From assembly GCA_022705045.1 (NCBI GenBank), contig JAKJFE010000002.1, forward strand, positions 1 through 55,034: 55,034 nt of DNA. Direction: 5' to 3'. The notes beneath the pieces are model-generated. The model was given only the letters and a program-made list of their open reading frames with translations, did no database searches and was not told the DNA's origin. Origin of the DNA: Pseudomonadota bacterium (GTDB lineage: Bacteria > Pseudomonadota > Gammaproteobacteria > Xanthomonadales > Ahniellaceae). Made by a program: the position numbers and the translations under genes. Below, piece after piece: positions 39,403-48,739 of the stretch (positions within the stretch are counted from its first letter, which is position 1; each line of letters starts with the position of its first letter).

Positions 39403-42194
39403 TTCAGCAAATCCGTCAGAGCGTGTTGTTCAGGTCGTTTGTCACAGTCCTAATCGCATTAGCGACAACCTTGGTCGTCACAAGCACCAGCGCGAACGCG
39501 CAGGTGCTCGCTTGGGCCAGGCTTTCTGAAGGGGCGATTAGCAGCCCATTCGTCAAAGTACCCTACGGCGCGGGATTGGAAACTCAATCAACGGCGGACG
39601 TTGATGCACAAGGCAATACAGTCGCGGTGGTTCCGGCGCGGCAGCCATTTGGGTTGGACCTCTACGACGACTACTACGTCTTGAAAGTCGCTCCCAGCGG
39701 ACAGGTGATCTGGCGTAGGCGAGTCGATGGATGGGCTAGTGGGCCGGATATGCCCTACGCTGTTGCCAGCGATCTGAACGGTGATGTGGTCGTCACTGGA
39801 AGGACGGTGAACGGTTCAGGCGGTCACGACGTCTTGACTGTGAAGTTGGCGGGGACAACCGGCCTCACGCTGTGGCGGTCACTTGTTCCCGGGATTGATG
39901 CGACGCGGCCTACGGCTGGGCGGGAATTGGAGATCTCTCCAGACGGTGACGTCTTCGTCGCCGCGGAGACCTCCGGCTTGCAGTCAGGTGAAGATGTATT
40001 GCTGTTCAAGCTTGCAGGCGAAAGCGGGGCGCTTCTTTGGCGAAATACCTACCAGCGCTCAGTTGGAGCCTGGTCCCACGATCGAGCCGCCGCAATGATC
40101 TTGGGCCCGGATGGCGATTTGTTTGTGGGTTGTTCGACCGAGTCAGTGATTTCGGGTGGCGACGCCAGTGTGCTGAAGATTTCTGGCGTCGATGGTCAGG
40201 TCGTTTGGGTCAGGCACCTGCAGGGGGAGGGCGGTGCTACGACCGAATCCGCCGTTGATCTCGAGATGGCGCAGGATGGACGAGTGATCTTGTTGGTCAA
40301 CGCGTTGACGGACTTGACCGCACAGGACTATTTGACAATTGCGCTGGACGCCAGCGACGGCGATGAAACATGGCGCGTTTGGTATTCAGGAGCGGGCGGC
40401 GCCCGGGATGACAGTCCGTCGGATCTCGCCGTCGATATGGCCGGTGACATCGTCGTCACCGGTCGATCCGAAAACGCTGCCGGCGATCGCGATTTCGCGA
40501 CCGTGTCCTACGCTGTGGAGGACGGTGCCCAGCGCTGGGTGGCTCGGTACGATGCCGCCGGTGAACACGAAGACGCGATTGCAGTCGTTGCCGGTTTTCC
40601 GGGTTCTGTCGTGGTATCCGGCATTGGTCGATCTGTCGCGGCTGACGAAGGCTTCCTGACGATCAGTTACTCAATTTCGGACGGTCAAGAACAGTGGCTG
40701 CGCCGCTATGACCATGCGATGGGCCCGCTAAGAGACCGTGTGCTGTCCATGGGTGTCGATTCGGTCGGCGATCCGCGGGTGGTTGGCGTTTCTTGGGATG
40801 GTGCAGACACGTCTCTGGATGTCATTCGCTATCGGGCCGCAGATGGAGACCTGCTTTGGGCTTCTGACGAAGGCATCCCCGATGACGAACCAGAGTCGTT
40901 GGGCTGTATGGACATGCAAGCCAACTTGCTTCAAATGGACCTGACTGGCGGATTCTTCGTCGTGTCGTGTGCCGAGATCAGTGGGGCGCCGTTTTCCGTC
41001 GTGACCAAGAGAGATTCAGACGGCAATGCCATCTGGCGATATCAGGCAGATCCCGCTGAATGGGCCATGCATCGGATATCAGGTGTATCGGATGACAGCG
41101 CTGGCGATCTGCTGGTGACTGGAGATTCGCGATTGATTGATGGAGCGTCGGGCATTTTCGCGATCAAGTTCGACCGTCAACGTGGTGAGGAGATATGGCG
41201 ACGGTTCTTCCCAATAGAAAGTGGCAATTCCGAGTCTTCGGTTGCGGTGCTGGTTGCCGAGAATGGAGATGTAGTCATCGCGTCCGACTTAGATCGGCAT
41301 GGTGGTGATGACGACACTCGAGTACGAAAGCTCGCACCTGGCGACGGCAGCACGATATGGACGATCGACCTGTCCTCGGCCATTGGTTATCCGGGCAACG
41401 AGCAGCATGCCCGCCTCGCATCCGCTGCTAACGGCGACGTATTTCTGGCCGCCTATTCAGAGATCGGAGTCGGCTCCGACATGCTCGTTTCTCGAATCGA
41501 TGCCGATAGCGGCCAAGTCGTATGGTCACATCGATATGACTCCCCAAATGGCCTGTTCGACATACCCACGAGTAGCGCAACGGACCCACAAGGAAACCTC
41601 TTCGTCATGGGTTCAGCCATGGTTGGCGACCACCGAAGAATGATCTTGGTGAAATTCGATGGTCTCAGTGGAAGTGTGCAGTGGGATCGCCGCGACTTGC
41701 ATGAGCTCGCACTTGGCGCTGAGCCTGGTGCGATGGCTGTGGGCGACGATGGAGGGGCAGTGCTACTCGGAGCGGTCGAAGACGAATTGCATACTCGCCG
41801 CATGTTTACGGTGAGCGTAGACGGCGATACCGGATCGACCCGCTGGACGACTCGTTCCAGTATCTCCAACAGTCTGGTGACCCAATATGGATCATCTGTC
41901 CTTCTCGGCGCTGCTGGCGAACTCTACGCGATTGGTTCGTCTGCCCGGGGGCAGGCGAAGTGGGTTCCGGTCATCGAAAAGTACCGCGCGCTGGATGGCG
42001 GGTTGATCTGGCGATTTGAACACGCTGTGGGCGACAACTCGTGGTATCCGTGTTGCGCCCGGCAGACGGAGGATGGATCACTGCTTATCGCTGCGCAGGC
42101 GAAGACGGATTTTGGCGAACGGGTCGGCTTGCTCAAGCTGCTTGATCGACCGCCAACTCATCCAGACACGCTGTTCGCCGACAGCTTCGACTGA
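39399..42194 (+). CDS. Large secreted PQQ/SBBP-type beta-propeller protein ending in LFADSFD
   Basis: 931 residues from GTG 39399, which overlaps the yebC stop (GTGA). A signal peptide ends near residue 35 (SANAQ). The rest is a run of ~55-70-residue propeller blades with the pattern [12 protein letters not shown]...DVLLFKL...G...LWRNTY, repeated about a dozen times, each with an aspartate-rich turn and a 'G..xWxxxY' end. No enzyme motif is seen. The final residues [10 protein letters not shown] resemble the short xxF.D.FE-type tails found at the ends of many secreted Lysobacterales proteins. GC content is clearly lower than in flanking genes. Function unknown; secreted or surface-bound. Confidence 0.83.
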   Translation: MIQQIRQSVLFRSFVTVLIALATTLVVTSTSANAQVLAWARLSEGAISSPFVKVPYGAGLETQSTADVDAQGNTVAVVPARQPFGLDLYDDYYVLKVAPSGQVIWRRRVDGWASGPDMPYAVASDLNGDVVVTGRTVNGSGGHDVLTVKLAGTTGLTLWRSLVPGIDATRPTAGRELEISPDGDVFVAAETSGLQSGEDVLLFKLAGESGALLWRNTYQRSVGAWSHDRAAAMILGPDGDLFVGCSTESVISGGDASVLKISGVDGQVVWVRHLQGEGGATTESAVDLEMAQDGRVILLVNALTDLTAQDYLTIALDASDGDETWRVWYSGAGGARDDSPSDLAVDMAGDIVVTGRSENAAGDRDFATVSYAVEDGAQRWVARYDAAGEHEDAIAVVAGFPGSVVVSGIGRSVAADEGFLTISYSISDGQEQWLRRYDHAMGPLRDRVLSMGVDSVGDPRVVGVSWDGADTSLDVIRYRAADGDLLWASDEGIPDDEPESLGCMDMQANLLQMDLTGGFFVVSCAEISGAPFSVVTKRDSDGNAIWRYQADPAEWAMHRISGVSDDSAGDLLVTGDSRLIDGASGIFAIKFDRQRGEEIWRRFFPIESGNSESSVAVLVAENGDVVIASDLDRHGGDDDTRVRKLAPGDGSTIWTIDLSSAIGYPGNEQHARLASAANGDVFLAAYSEIGVGSDMLVSRIDADSGQVVWSHRYDSPNGLFDIPTSSATDPQGNLFVMGSAMVGDHRRMILVKFDGLSGSVQWDRRDLHELALGAEPGAMAVGDDGGAVLLGAVEDELHTRRMFTVSVDGDTGSTRWTTRSSISNSLVTQYGSSVLLGAAGELYAIGSSARGQAKWVPVIEKYRALDGGLIWRFEHAVGDNSWYPCCARQTEDGSLLIAAQAKTDFGERVGLLKLLDRPPTHPDTLFADSFD

Positions 42195-42204
42195 CGAGCG
42201 ACTC

Positions 42205-42486
42205 TCAATCCCCCGAAATCGTGTCCGGCCCCGGCCCGGCCGTTTTTTCGTACTTGCCTTTCTCGACCTTGCGGTACTGGGTGAAACCGTGTTTCGAGAA
42301 GTGGCCTTCGCGCAGGTGGTGCGAGCCGCCGACGATGACGGCGCTGGCGGAGATGACGCGACGGATCGGTTGCTTGCAGGTCTCGCAGTGGGTGAGTTCG
42401 GGGTCGGCGATTTTCTGCAGGACCTCGAAGCTCGGTGCGCAGTCGCTGCAGCCGAGGGTGACGGGGGCGTATTCGTAGATCGGCAT
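42205..42486 (-). CDS. FmdB-family zinc ribbon protein
   Basis: 93 residues from ATG 42486. MPIYEYAPVTLGCSDCAPSF and HCETCKQPIRRVIS provide the two CxxC knuckles (about residues 13-16 and 34-37) of the FmdB regulatory zinc ribbon, followed by the conserved SASAVIVGGSHHL segment. The tail is charged and ends with GPGPDTISGD. Function is not established. It is the last gene of an rhlE-rnt-fmdB set on the minus strand, 44 bases after rnt. Confidence 0.85.
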   Translation of the reverse strand: MPIYEYAPVTLGCSDCAPSFEVLQKIADPELTHCETCKQPIRRVISASAVIVGGSHHLREGHFSKHGFTQYRKVEKGKYEKTAGPGPDTISGD

Positions 42487-42530
42487 GGCGGTTCTCCTCG
42501 GCGCCGATGTGGGCGCTTGCGGGGCGCGGA

Positions 42531-43229
42531 TCAAGGTTCTTCGAGTTCGGCGGCGGCGATGTCGGCGTCGGCATCCGGCGTGATCGCCATCGGCGCGGCG
42601 TCGGGCGCGGTATCGACGAAGTGCTTCCAGCGGTTCACGATGAGGCAGAACAGGTCGGCGGTCTTCTCGGCATCGTAGACGGCCGAGTGCGCTTCGTCGC
42701 CGTTCCAGTCGAGACCGGCGGCTTGAACCGCGCGACTGAGCACGGTCTGGCCGAGCGCGAGGCCGCCGAGCGAGACGGTGTCGAAACACGAGAACGGATG
42801 GAACGGACTGCGCTTGTGGCCGGTGCGCTTGATCGCGGCGTTCACGAAGCCGAGGTCGAAGTGCGCGTTGTGGCCGACCAGCACGGCGCGCGTGCAGTCG
42901 GTGGCCTTCATCAGTTTGCGCAGCGGCTGGAAGATGTGTTCGAGCGCGATCTTCTCGTCGAGCGCGGCGCGGAACGGATGGGTCGGATCGATGCCGGTGA
43001 TCTCGAGCGCACGCGGGTCGATGTTCGCGCCCGGGAACGGCACGACATGCGTCGACACCGTTTCCCCGCGCACGACTTCGCCGCGATCATTCATCAGCAC
43101 CGGTACCGCCGCGATCTCCAGCAGCGCATCGCGTTCCGCATCGAAACCGCCGGTCTCGACGTCGACGACGACCGGCAGGAAGCCACGGAAACGCTCGGCG
43201 AGACGCGCATTGAACTTCGTCAGTTGCAT
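42531..43229 (-). CDS. rnt: Ribonuclease T (DEDDh 3'-5' exonuclease)
   Basis: 232 residues from ATG 43229 ([17 protein letters not shown]); longer upstream starts would run into rhlE. DEDDh motifs: [11 protein letters not shown] (Exo I, about 20-30), [11 protein letters not shown] (Exo II, about 122-132) and [14 protein letters not shown] (Exo III with the His, about 185-198). RNase T trims the 3' ends of tRNAs and other stable RNAs as a dimer. The C-terminal ~30 residues are an acidic, low-complexity extension ([12 protein letters not shown] type). It starts 13 bases after the rhlE stop. Confidence 0.95.
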   Translation of the reverse strand: MQLTKFNARLAERFRGFLPVVVDVETGGFDAERDALLEIAAVPVLMNDRGEVVRGETVSTHVVPFPGANIDPRALEITGIDPTHPFRAALDEKIALEHIFQPLRKLMKATDCTRAVLVGHNAHFDLGFVNAAIKRTGHKRSPFHPFSCFDTVSLGGLALGQTVLSRAVQAAGLDWNGDEAHSAVYDAEKTADLFCLIVNRWKHFVDTAPDAAPMAITPDADADIAAAELEEP

Positions 43230-43242
43230 GCGCGGCAGGATA

Positions 43243-44616
43243 TCAGGCCCGCGAGGTCCAACCCGAGCGGCTGCCACCACCGCCATTGCCACCACTACCG
43301 CCGCGATTGCGACGCTGGCCGGGCTTGGCGCCGGTGTTGGCCGGCTTTGCATGGTGCGGACGATGCGCGCCCGGCTTGGACGAAATCGTGCGCTGACCGC
43401 CGCCACCACCACCGCCTCGTTGACCGCCACGATTGCCCATGACCGGACGCGGTGCGCCCGCATCCAGACGCAGCGCGCCGGACGGTTCGTAGCCGGGGAA
43501 GTTCTCGATCAGCACGTCCTGCTTGATCAGGCGCTGGATGTCGCGCAGCAGGCCGGATTCGTCGTGCGAGACCAGCGAGATCGCCTGGCCGGTTTCGCCA
43601 GCGCGACCGGTGCGGCCGATGCGATGCACGTAGTCCTCGGCGACCATCGGCAGATCGAAGTTGATGACCACCGGCAACTGCGGGATGTCGAGCCCGCGTG
43701 CGGCGATGTCGGTGGCGACGAGTGCAGTGATGCGGCCCGACTTGAAGTCGGACAGCGCCTTGGTGCGCGCACCCTGGCTCTTGTTGCCATGGATGGCGGC
43801 GGCGCGGAAGCCGGCGCCTTCCAGCACTTCGGCGAGCTTGTTCGCGCCATGCTTGGTGCGCGAGAAGATCAGCGTCTGGCGGCGCGAATCCTGCGCCATC
43901 ACGTCGATCAGCAGATTGCGCTTGCGGCTGGCGTCGACCGGATGCACGCGATGCGTGATGGTTTCGGCGATGGTGTTGCGCGGCGTCACCGAGACTTCGC
44001 GCGGGGCGCGCAGGAACTGCGCCGCGAGCTGCTTGATGTCGTCCGAGAACGTGGCCGAGAACATCAGCGTCTGGCGCTGCTTCGGCAGGTAGTTCAGCAC
44101 GCGCTTCAGCGCCGGCAGGAAGCCCATGTCGAGCATGCGGTCGGCTTCATCGAGCACCAGGGTGTCGATCGCCGACAGGTCGGCGGTGCGCTGGCCGAGA
44201 TGGTCGAGCAGGCGACCCGGCGTCGCGATCAGCACGTCGAGGCCGCGGCGCAGCGCATCGACCTGCGGCTGCATGCCGACGCCGCCGAAGATCGTGGCGG
44301 CGCGCAGGGTCGTGTGCGCACCGTACTGCTTGAAGCTGTCGAACACCTGGGCCGCGAGTTCGCGCGTCGGCGTCAGCACCAGCACGCGCGGGGCGCGGCC
44401 GGTCGGGCGCGGCGCGCCTTCGGGAAAGAGTTTGGTCAGGATCGGCAGCGCGAAGCCGCCAGTCTTGCCGGTGCCGGTCTGTGCCGCGGCCATCAGGTCG
44501 TGGCCTTCGAGCACGAGCGGAATGGCCTGCTGCTGGATCGGGGTCGGCGTGTCGTGGCCGAGTGTCGCGAGCGCGCGCAGGATCGCGGGCGTGAGCCCGA
44601 GGTCGGTGAACATCAT
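43243..44616 (-). CDS. rhlE: DEAD-box RNA helicase RhlE
   Basis: 457 residues. Motifs: Q-motif region with [18 protein letters not shown] (about 45-52), Ia PTRELAAQ, Ib TPGRLLD, II DEAD near residue 151, [28 protein letters not shown] and [12 protein letters not shown]. The last ~75 residues are a Gly/Arg/Asn-rich RNA-binding tail with a GGGGGGG run. It probably acts in ribosome assembly or RNA turnover, together with the RNase T encoded next. The 269-base gap upstream holds no clear gene or structure. Confidence 0.95.
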   Translation of the reverse strand: MMFTDLGLTPAILRALATLGHDTPTPIQQQAIPLVLEGHDLMAAAQTGTGKTGGFALPILTKLFPEGAPRPTGRAPRVLVLTPTRELAAQVFDSFKQYGAHTTLRAATIFGGVGMQPQVDALRRGLDVLIATPGRLLDHLGQRTADLSAIDTLVLDEADRMLDMGFLPALKRVLNYLPKQRQTLMFSATFSDDIKQLAAQFLRAPREVSVTPRNTIAETITHRVHPVDASRKRNLLIDVMAQDSRRQTLIFSRTKHGANKLAEVLEGAGFRAAAIHGNKSQGARTKALSDFKSGRITALVATDIAARGLDIPQLPVVINFDLPMVAEDYVHRIGRTGRAGETGQAISLVSHDESGLLRDIQRLIKQDVLIENFPGYEPSGALRLDAGAPRPVMGNRGGQRGGGGGGGQRTISSKPGAHRPHHAKPANTGAKPGQRRNRGGSGGNGGGGSRSGWTSRA

Positions 44617-44885
44617 GGTGGTGCTCCAGTTGGTGTTGCCCGGAGCGTTCCCAAAACCGCGCTACGAGAAGCGGCGCTTGCGCGCCATGGGTCCGGTGGT
44701 GATGGCTCTCGAACGTGCCGCTTGCGCGGCAGTGAAACGAGCACTGGGAGGTCTGGCCACCGGAAAATGTCGACGCGCAGTCTGACCACTGGCGCCGGTG
44801 CTGTAAACCGACGACACGCGCCAGCCTGAATCCTCGTTCATGCATGCACATGGCATGCTTGGCTGTCGATAACGGAGTGGACGTG

Positions 44886-45833
44886 ATGCGCAATCGGTTC
44901 GGGATGGCGGTGATGGTGCTGCTGATGGCCGCGAATGCCGAGGCCGAGGTGCCGCGACGGCAGATGGTTCTGACCATCGACGACCTGCCCTCGCAGGAAG
45001 TCACCCGCGCCAGCGAAGCCGATCTGGCGGCGCGCAACGCCCGCATCGTCGCGGCACTGAAAGGCAGGAACGCCGTTGGCTTCGTCAACGAAGACAAGCT
45101 CGAAATCGACGGCAAGGTCGCGCCCAAGCGAGTGCAATGGCTGCGCGACTGGCTTGCAGCCGGCATCGAGCTCGGCAACCACACGTACAACCACAACGGT
45201 TTGCACGCCACGCCGATCGCCGACTACGAACAGTCGATCCTCGACGGCGAGCGCGTGTTGCGGCCGCTGCTGGCCGAGTTCAAACGCGAGCCGCGTTGGT
45301 TCCGTCATCCGTATCTGCAGGCCGGTCAGGACGATGCCGTGCGGCTGCGACTGGATGGCTTTCTCGAACAACACGGCTACCGGATCGCGCCCGTCACCGT
45401 CGACAACGGCGAATGGATCTACGCCCGCGCCTACCTGTTGCTGCTCGAGGCCGGCAAACGCGACGCGGCACGTGCGCTGATTCCCGACTACATCGACTAC
45501 ATGGAAGCCAAGTGCCAGTTCTTCGAACAGGCCAGCAAGCGCCTGTTCGGCCGCGAAATCCCGCAGGTGCTGCTGTTCCATGCGAACGCGCTGAATGCCG
45601 ACGCATTGCCGGCCCTGCTCGATCGCTTGCGCAAACGCGGTTACGACTTCGTCGACCTCGACACCGCGCTCGCCGATCCCGCGTATCGCCATGACGACGG
45701 CTACCGCGGCCGCGCCGGCATTTCCTGGCTGCACCGCTGGTCCATGGCCGAAAAGAAGCCCAAGGTCTTTTACGAAGGCGAACCGGCCGTTCCGCAGCAG
45801 GTGCTCGACCTTGCGGGTGTCGAGGGCGAGTAG
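44886..45833 (+). CDS. Secreted polysaccharide deacetylase (NodB/CE4 family)
   Basis: 315 residues from ATG 44886 (GGAG 12 bases upstream). A signal peptide ends after ANAEAE near residue 19. The NodB domain has the metal motifs: VLTIDDLPS (Asp pair, motif 1) and LGNHTYNHNGLH (His-x4-His, motif 2), then EPRWFRHPYLQAGQD (motif 3) and VLLFHANALNADALP (late His). CE4 enzymes remove N-acetyl groups from chitin-like or peptidoglycan sugars. The substrate cannot be told from sequence. The YdjM-like gene follows 3 bases after its stop. Confidence 0.9.
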   Translation: MRNRFGMAVMVLLMAANAEAEVPRRQMVLTIDDLPSQEVTRASEADLAARNARIVAALKGRNAVGFVNEDKLEIDGKVAPKRVQWLRDWLAAGIELGNHTYNHNGLHATPIADYEQSILDGERVLRPLLAEFKREPRWFRHPYLQAGQDDAVRLRLDGFLEQHGYRIAPVTVDNGEWIYARAYLLLLEAGKRDAARALIPDYIDYMEAKCQFFEQASKRLFGREIPQVLLFHANALNADALPALLDRLRKRGYDFVDLDTALADPAYRHDDGYRGRAGISWLHRWSMAEKKPKVFYEGEPAVPQQVLDLAGVEGE

Positions 45834-45836
45834 CAC

Positions 45837-46949
45837 ATGGATTCCCTCTCCCAAATCGTGCTCGGGGCCGCGTGTGCGGCGGCGGTGGCGCCGGCGTCGG
45901 AGCGGCGCCGGGCGTTGCTGATCGGTGCTGCGCTCGGCACCTTGCCGGACCTGGACGTGTTGCCGCTGCTTGCGGTCAGCGATCCGGTGAAGTTCGTGAC
46001 CTGGCACCGCACGTTGACGCATTCGTTGTTCGTGCTGCCGCTGCTCGGGTGGTTGCTGTGGTGGATCGCGCAGCGGCGCTGGTCATGGACGGGCGCTGAT
46101 CGCTGGCGCTGGCTGCTCGGATTCCAGTTGGCCCTGATCACGCATCCGCTGCTCGATGCGCACACGGTGTACGGCACGCAGTTGCTGTGGCCGCTGCAAA
46201 CGCCGCCGGTGATGTGGTCGACCGTGTTCATCATCGATCCGCTGTACACGTTGCCCTTGCTCGTCGCCTGCCTCTGCGCGTGGCGATGGCGGGCGCGTGT
46301 GGCGGCCTTGCGTGCGGTCCAGTTCGGATTGCTGCTGTCGAGCGCGTATCTCGGCTGGGGCTGGCTCGCGAAACATCGGGTCGAGGCCGGCCTGCAACCG
46401 ATGCTGGCCCGCATCGGTCTGGAACAGGCGCCGTTGCTGACGGTGCCGACGCCGTTCAATTCGCTCGGGTGGCGCGTCGTCGTGATGCAGCATGACGGCT
46501 ACTTCGAAGGTTTCGCCAGCGCCTTGTACCCGGACCGCCCAATCACGCTGCGTTTCCATCCGCAGGATGTGGAGTTCGCCCGACGGTTCGAGCGTCTGCC
46601 TGCGGTGCAGCGCATGCAGTGGTTCACGCACGGTTTCATGGCCGTCGAACAACGCGCGACCACGGCGGTGCTCACCGATCTGCGCATGGGCATGGCGCCC
46701 GATTACATCTTTTCATTCCTGGTCGCACGCGATGTCGCCGGACGCTGGACCACCGTGCACCCCGCCGAACGCTTGCCGACGCCGCGCGTCGACGACGCGT
46801 CGCTCGCGCGGGTGCGGGCGTCGGTGATGCAGGCGTTCGAACCGACCAATGCGGTGGACGAGGCGGAGCGCGCCGACCGGATTCGCCGTGAATCCGCCGA
46901 AGATCAGGCCGCGTCGCGCCAGGCCGAATCGGCCAGCCGGTCGAAGTAG
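45837..46949 (+). CDS. YdjM-family (DUF457) membrane-bound metal-dependent hydrolase
   Basis: 370 residues. The N-terminus MDSLSQIVLGAACAAAVAP, then LIGAALGTLPDLDVLP and WHRTLTHSLFV, is the YdjM signature with conserved Asp and His residues that probably bind metal, followed by LALITHPLLDAHTVYGTQLL. Four to five membrane helices lie in the first 180 residues. The C-terminal half is soluble and ends in a charged helix. Reaction unknown. It starts 3 bases after the deacetylase stop. Its 3' end overlaps the 3' end of the opposing dusB gene by 46 bases. Confidence 0.87.
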   Translation: MDSLSQIVLGAACAAAVAPASERRRALLIGAALGTLPDLDVLPLLAVSDPVKFVTWHRTLTHSLFVLPLLGWLLWWIAQRRWSWTGADRWRWLLGFQLALITHPLLDAHTVYGTQLLWPLQTPPVMWSTVFIIDPLYTLPLLVACLCAWRWRARVAALRAVQFGLLLSSAYLGWGWLAKHRVEAGLQPMLARIGLEQAPLLTVPTPFNSLGWRVVVMQHDGYFEGFASALYPDRPITLRFHPQDVEFARRFERLPAVQRMQWFTHGFMAVEQRATTAVLTDLRMGMAPDYIFSFLVARDVAGRWTTVHPAERLPTPRVDDASLARVRASVMQAFEPTNAVDEAERADRIRRESAEDQAASRQAESASRSK

Positions 46950-47893
46950 TCGATCGTCAGTCGGCGTTGTTCTGAAGCGGTCTCCGCGCGCACGACGACG
47001 TGGCGGAAGGCCTCGTTCTCCGGACGATCCTTCGCATACCAGCCGAGGTGCTTGCGCGCGATGCGCACGCCCTGGACCTCGCCATAGAACGCATGCAGGG
47101 CGTCGAGATGGCCGAGCAGGATGTCGCGCACGGCGGCGGGTGCGGGTTCGGGGAGGCAGTTGCCGGTCGCAAGGAAATGCGCGATCTCGCGGAAGATCCA
47201 CGGCCGACCCTGTGCGGCGCGACCGATCAGCAAGGCATCGCAGCCGGTGTGTTCGAGCACGGCCTTCGCTTTCGCTGGCGTGTCGATATCGCCATTCGCC
47301 GACACCGGAATCGACACCGCCTGCTTGATCGCGCGGATGGTGTCGTACTCGGCCGCGCCCTGGTACAGGTCTTCGCGGGTGCGGCCATGCACCGCGAGTG
47401 CGGCGATCCCGGCCGCTTCGGCGATCTTCGCGATGATCAGGCCATTGCGGTTGGCACGGTTCCAGCCGGTACGGATCTTCAACGTCACCGGCACATCCAC
47501 CGCACGCACCACCGCGTCGCAGATGCGTGCGACCAGCGCCTCGTCCTGCAGCAGCGCCGAACCCGACCAGACGTTGCACACTTTCTTGGCCGGACACCCC
47601 ATGTTGATGTCGATGATCTCTGCGCCGTGATCGACGTTGTAGCGCGCCGCATCGGCCAGCATCTGCGGGTCGTAACCGGCGATCTGCACGGCGATCGGCG
47701 TGGGTTCGCCGTCGTGGTCCATGCGCAGGCGCGACTTGCGCGTGTGCCACAGTTTCGGATCGGAGATGGTCATTTCCGAGACCGCGAGCCCCGCACCCAA
47801 TTGTTTGCAGAGCTGCCGGAACGGCTTGTCGGTCACGCCGGCCATGGGCGCGAGGATCAGGTTCGGGACGATGGCATGCGGGCCGATGTGCAT
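46904..47893 (-). CDS. dusB: tRNA-dihydrouridine synthase B
   Basis: 329 residues from ATG 47893 (MHIGPHAIVPNLILAPMAGV). Longer upstream frames are not conserved-looking. The Dus signature is INMGCPAKKVCNVWSGSALL with catalytic Cys near residue 96. FMN contacts are QIAGYDPQML, VHGRTRED near residue 170, VSANGDI and GRAAQGRPWIF. It reduces uridines in the tRNA D-loop. The fis gene that often follows dusB in Gammaproteobacteria is not here; instead the opposing YdjM-like gene overlaps its 3' end. Confidence 0.96.
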   Translation of the reverse strand: MHIGPHAIVPNLILAPMAGVTDKPFRQLCKQLGAGLAVSEMTISDPKLWHTRKSRLRMDHDGEPTPIAVQIAGYDPQMLADAARYNVDHGAEIIDINMGCPAKKVCNVWSGSALLQDEALVARICDAVVRAVDVPVTLKIRTGWNRANRNGLIIAKIAEAAGIAALAVHGRTREDLYQGAAEYDTIRAIKQAVSIPVSANGDIDTPAKAKAVLEHTGCDALLIGRAAQGRPWIFREIAHFLATGNCLPEPAPAAVRDILLGHLDALHAFYGEVQGVRIARKHLGWYAKDRPENEAFRHVVVRAETASEQRRLTIDYFDRLADSAWRDAA

Positions 47894-47900
47894 GGGCGCA

Positions 47901-47929
47901 TTGTAGTCGGCGAAGCGGCGGATTAGCCT
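47901..47929 (+). promoter_or_regulatory. Predicted sigma-70-type promoter for the DUF4344 gene
   Basis: TTGTAG (47901-47906), a 17-base spacer and TAGCCT (47924-47929), 24 bases before ATG 47954. An AGGGGGA ribosome site lies between. Its -35 nearly touches the divergent dusB start. Confidence 0.4.
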
Positions 47930-47953
47930 CGCGTTGTCCACAGGGGGAATCGC

Positions 47954-48700
47954 ATGACGCGTTGGGTGCTGCTGTTCGGATTGATCTGCGCTGGCGCGCT
48001 CGACGCCAAGGGCTTTGTGGTCCGCCCGACCGAGGTGCAGTCGCGCGAGTACCGCGAGCTGGCGCGCGAGATCGATCAATCGGGTCTGCTGCGCGACATC
48101 GCCACCGAACTCAACGGCGTGCTGCGCATCGATCAGACGCTCGGCCTGCGTTTCGCCGAGTGCGGCGAACCGAACGCTTACTACGATGCGGATGCGCGCG
48201 AAGTCTCGGTCTGCTTCGAACTGGTCGAGTGGTACTACGAACACATGGCCGATGCCTACGACACCGACGAGGAACTCGATGACGCCGTCGCCGGTGCCTT
48301 CGTGTTCGTGTTCTTCCACGAGATCGGCCACGCGCTGGTCGACGTGCTCGACCTGCCGATCACCGGTCGCGAGGAAGACGCGGTCGACCAGTTGTCGGCG
48401 TGGATCCTGCTCGATGGCGCCGAGGGCGATCAGGCGGTGCTGGATGCCGCCCTGAGTTTCTACGCGGCCAGCGAATCGGCCGACATGGTCGACGAAGGCG
48501 AATACGCCGACGAACATTCGCTCGACCAGCAACGCTTCTACAACATGGTCTGCTGGGTCTACGGCAGCGACCCGGACGGCTACGAACATCTGCTCGAAGA
48601 CGACTATCTGCCGGCGGCACGTGCCGAACGCTGCGAGAGCGAATACGCGCAGATCGATCGCAGCTGGACGCGCCTGCTGAAAGCGCACGTCCGGCCTTGA
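47954..48700 (+). CDS. DUF4344-family putative zinc metallopeptidase, secreted
   Basis: 248 residues with a signal peptide (RWVLLFGLICAGALDAKG, about 1-19). A zincin motif HEIGH is at FVFFHEIGHALVDVL (near residue 122), followed about 18 residues later by REEDAVDQLSAWILL, with Glu/Asp suited as third ligand. Two further segments, FAECGEPNAYYDADAREVSV and NMVCWVYGSDPDGY, match the DUF4344 layout, including four cysteines. Substrate unknown. It is monocistronic with its own terminator. Confidence 0.88.
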   Translation: MTRWVLLFGLICAGALDAKGFVVRPTEVQSREYRELAREIDQSGLLRDIATELNGVLRIDQTLGLRFAECGEPNAYYDADAREVSVCFELVEWYYEHMADAYDTDEELDDAVAGAFVFVFFHEIGHALVDVLDLPITGREEDAVDQLSAWILLDGAEGDQAVLDAALSFYAASESADMVDEGEYADEHSLDQQRFYNMVCWVYGSDPDGYEHLLEDDYLPAARAERCESEYAQIDRSWTRLLKAHVRP

Positions 48701-48704
48701 GACA

Positions 48705-48732
48705 GCAGGGCCGCGATCGTCTGCGGCCCTGC
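48705..48732. terminator. Hairpin between convergent DUF4344 and propeller-protein genes
   Basis: Stem GCAGGGCCGC / GCGGCCCTGC, 10 bp, 8-base loop, 4 bases after the DUF4344 stop and 8 before the opposing stop. No T-run on the plus side (GAAAGG; that is CCTTTC on minus). Confidence 0.65.
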
Positions 48733-48739
48733 GAAAGGC

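Noticed and set aside
44617..44885. Possible small gene or riboswitch upstream of rhlE and the deacetylase
   Set aside because: Short overlapping frames only, no ribosome site with a matching frame, and no recognisable conserved RNA fold.
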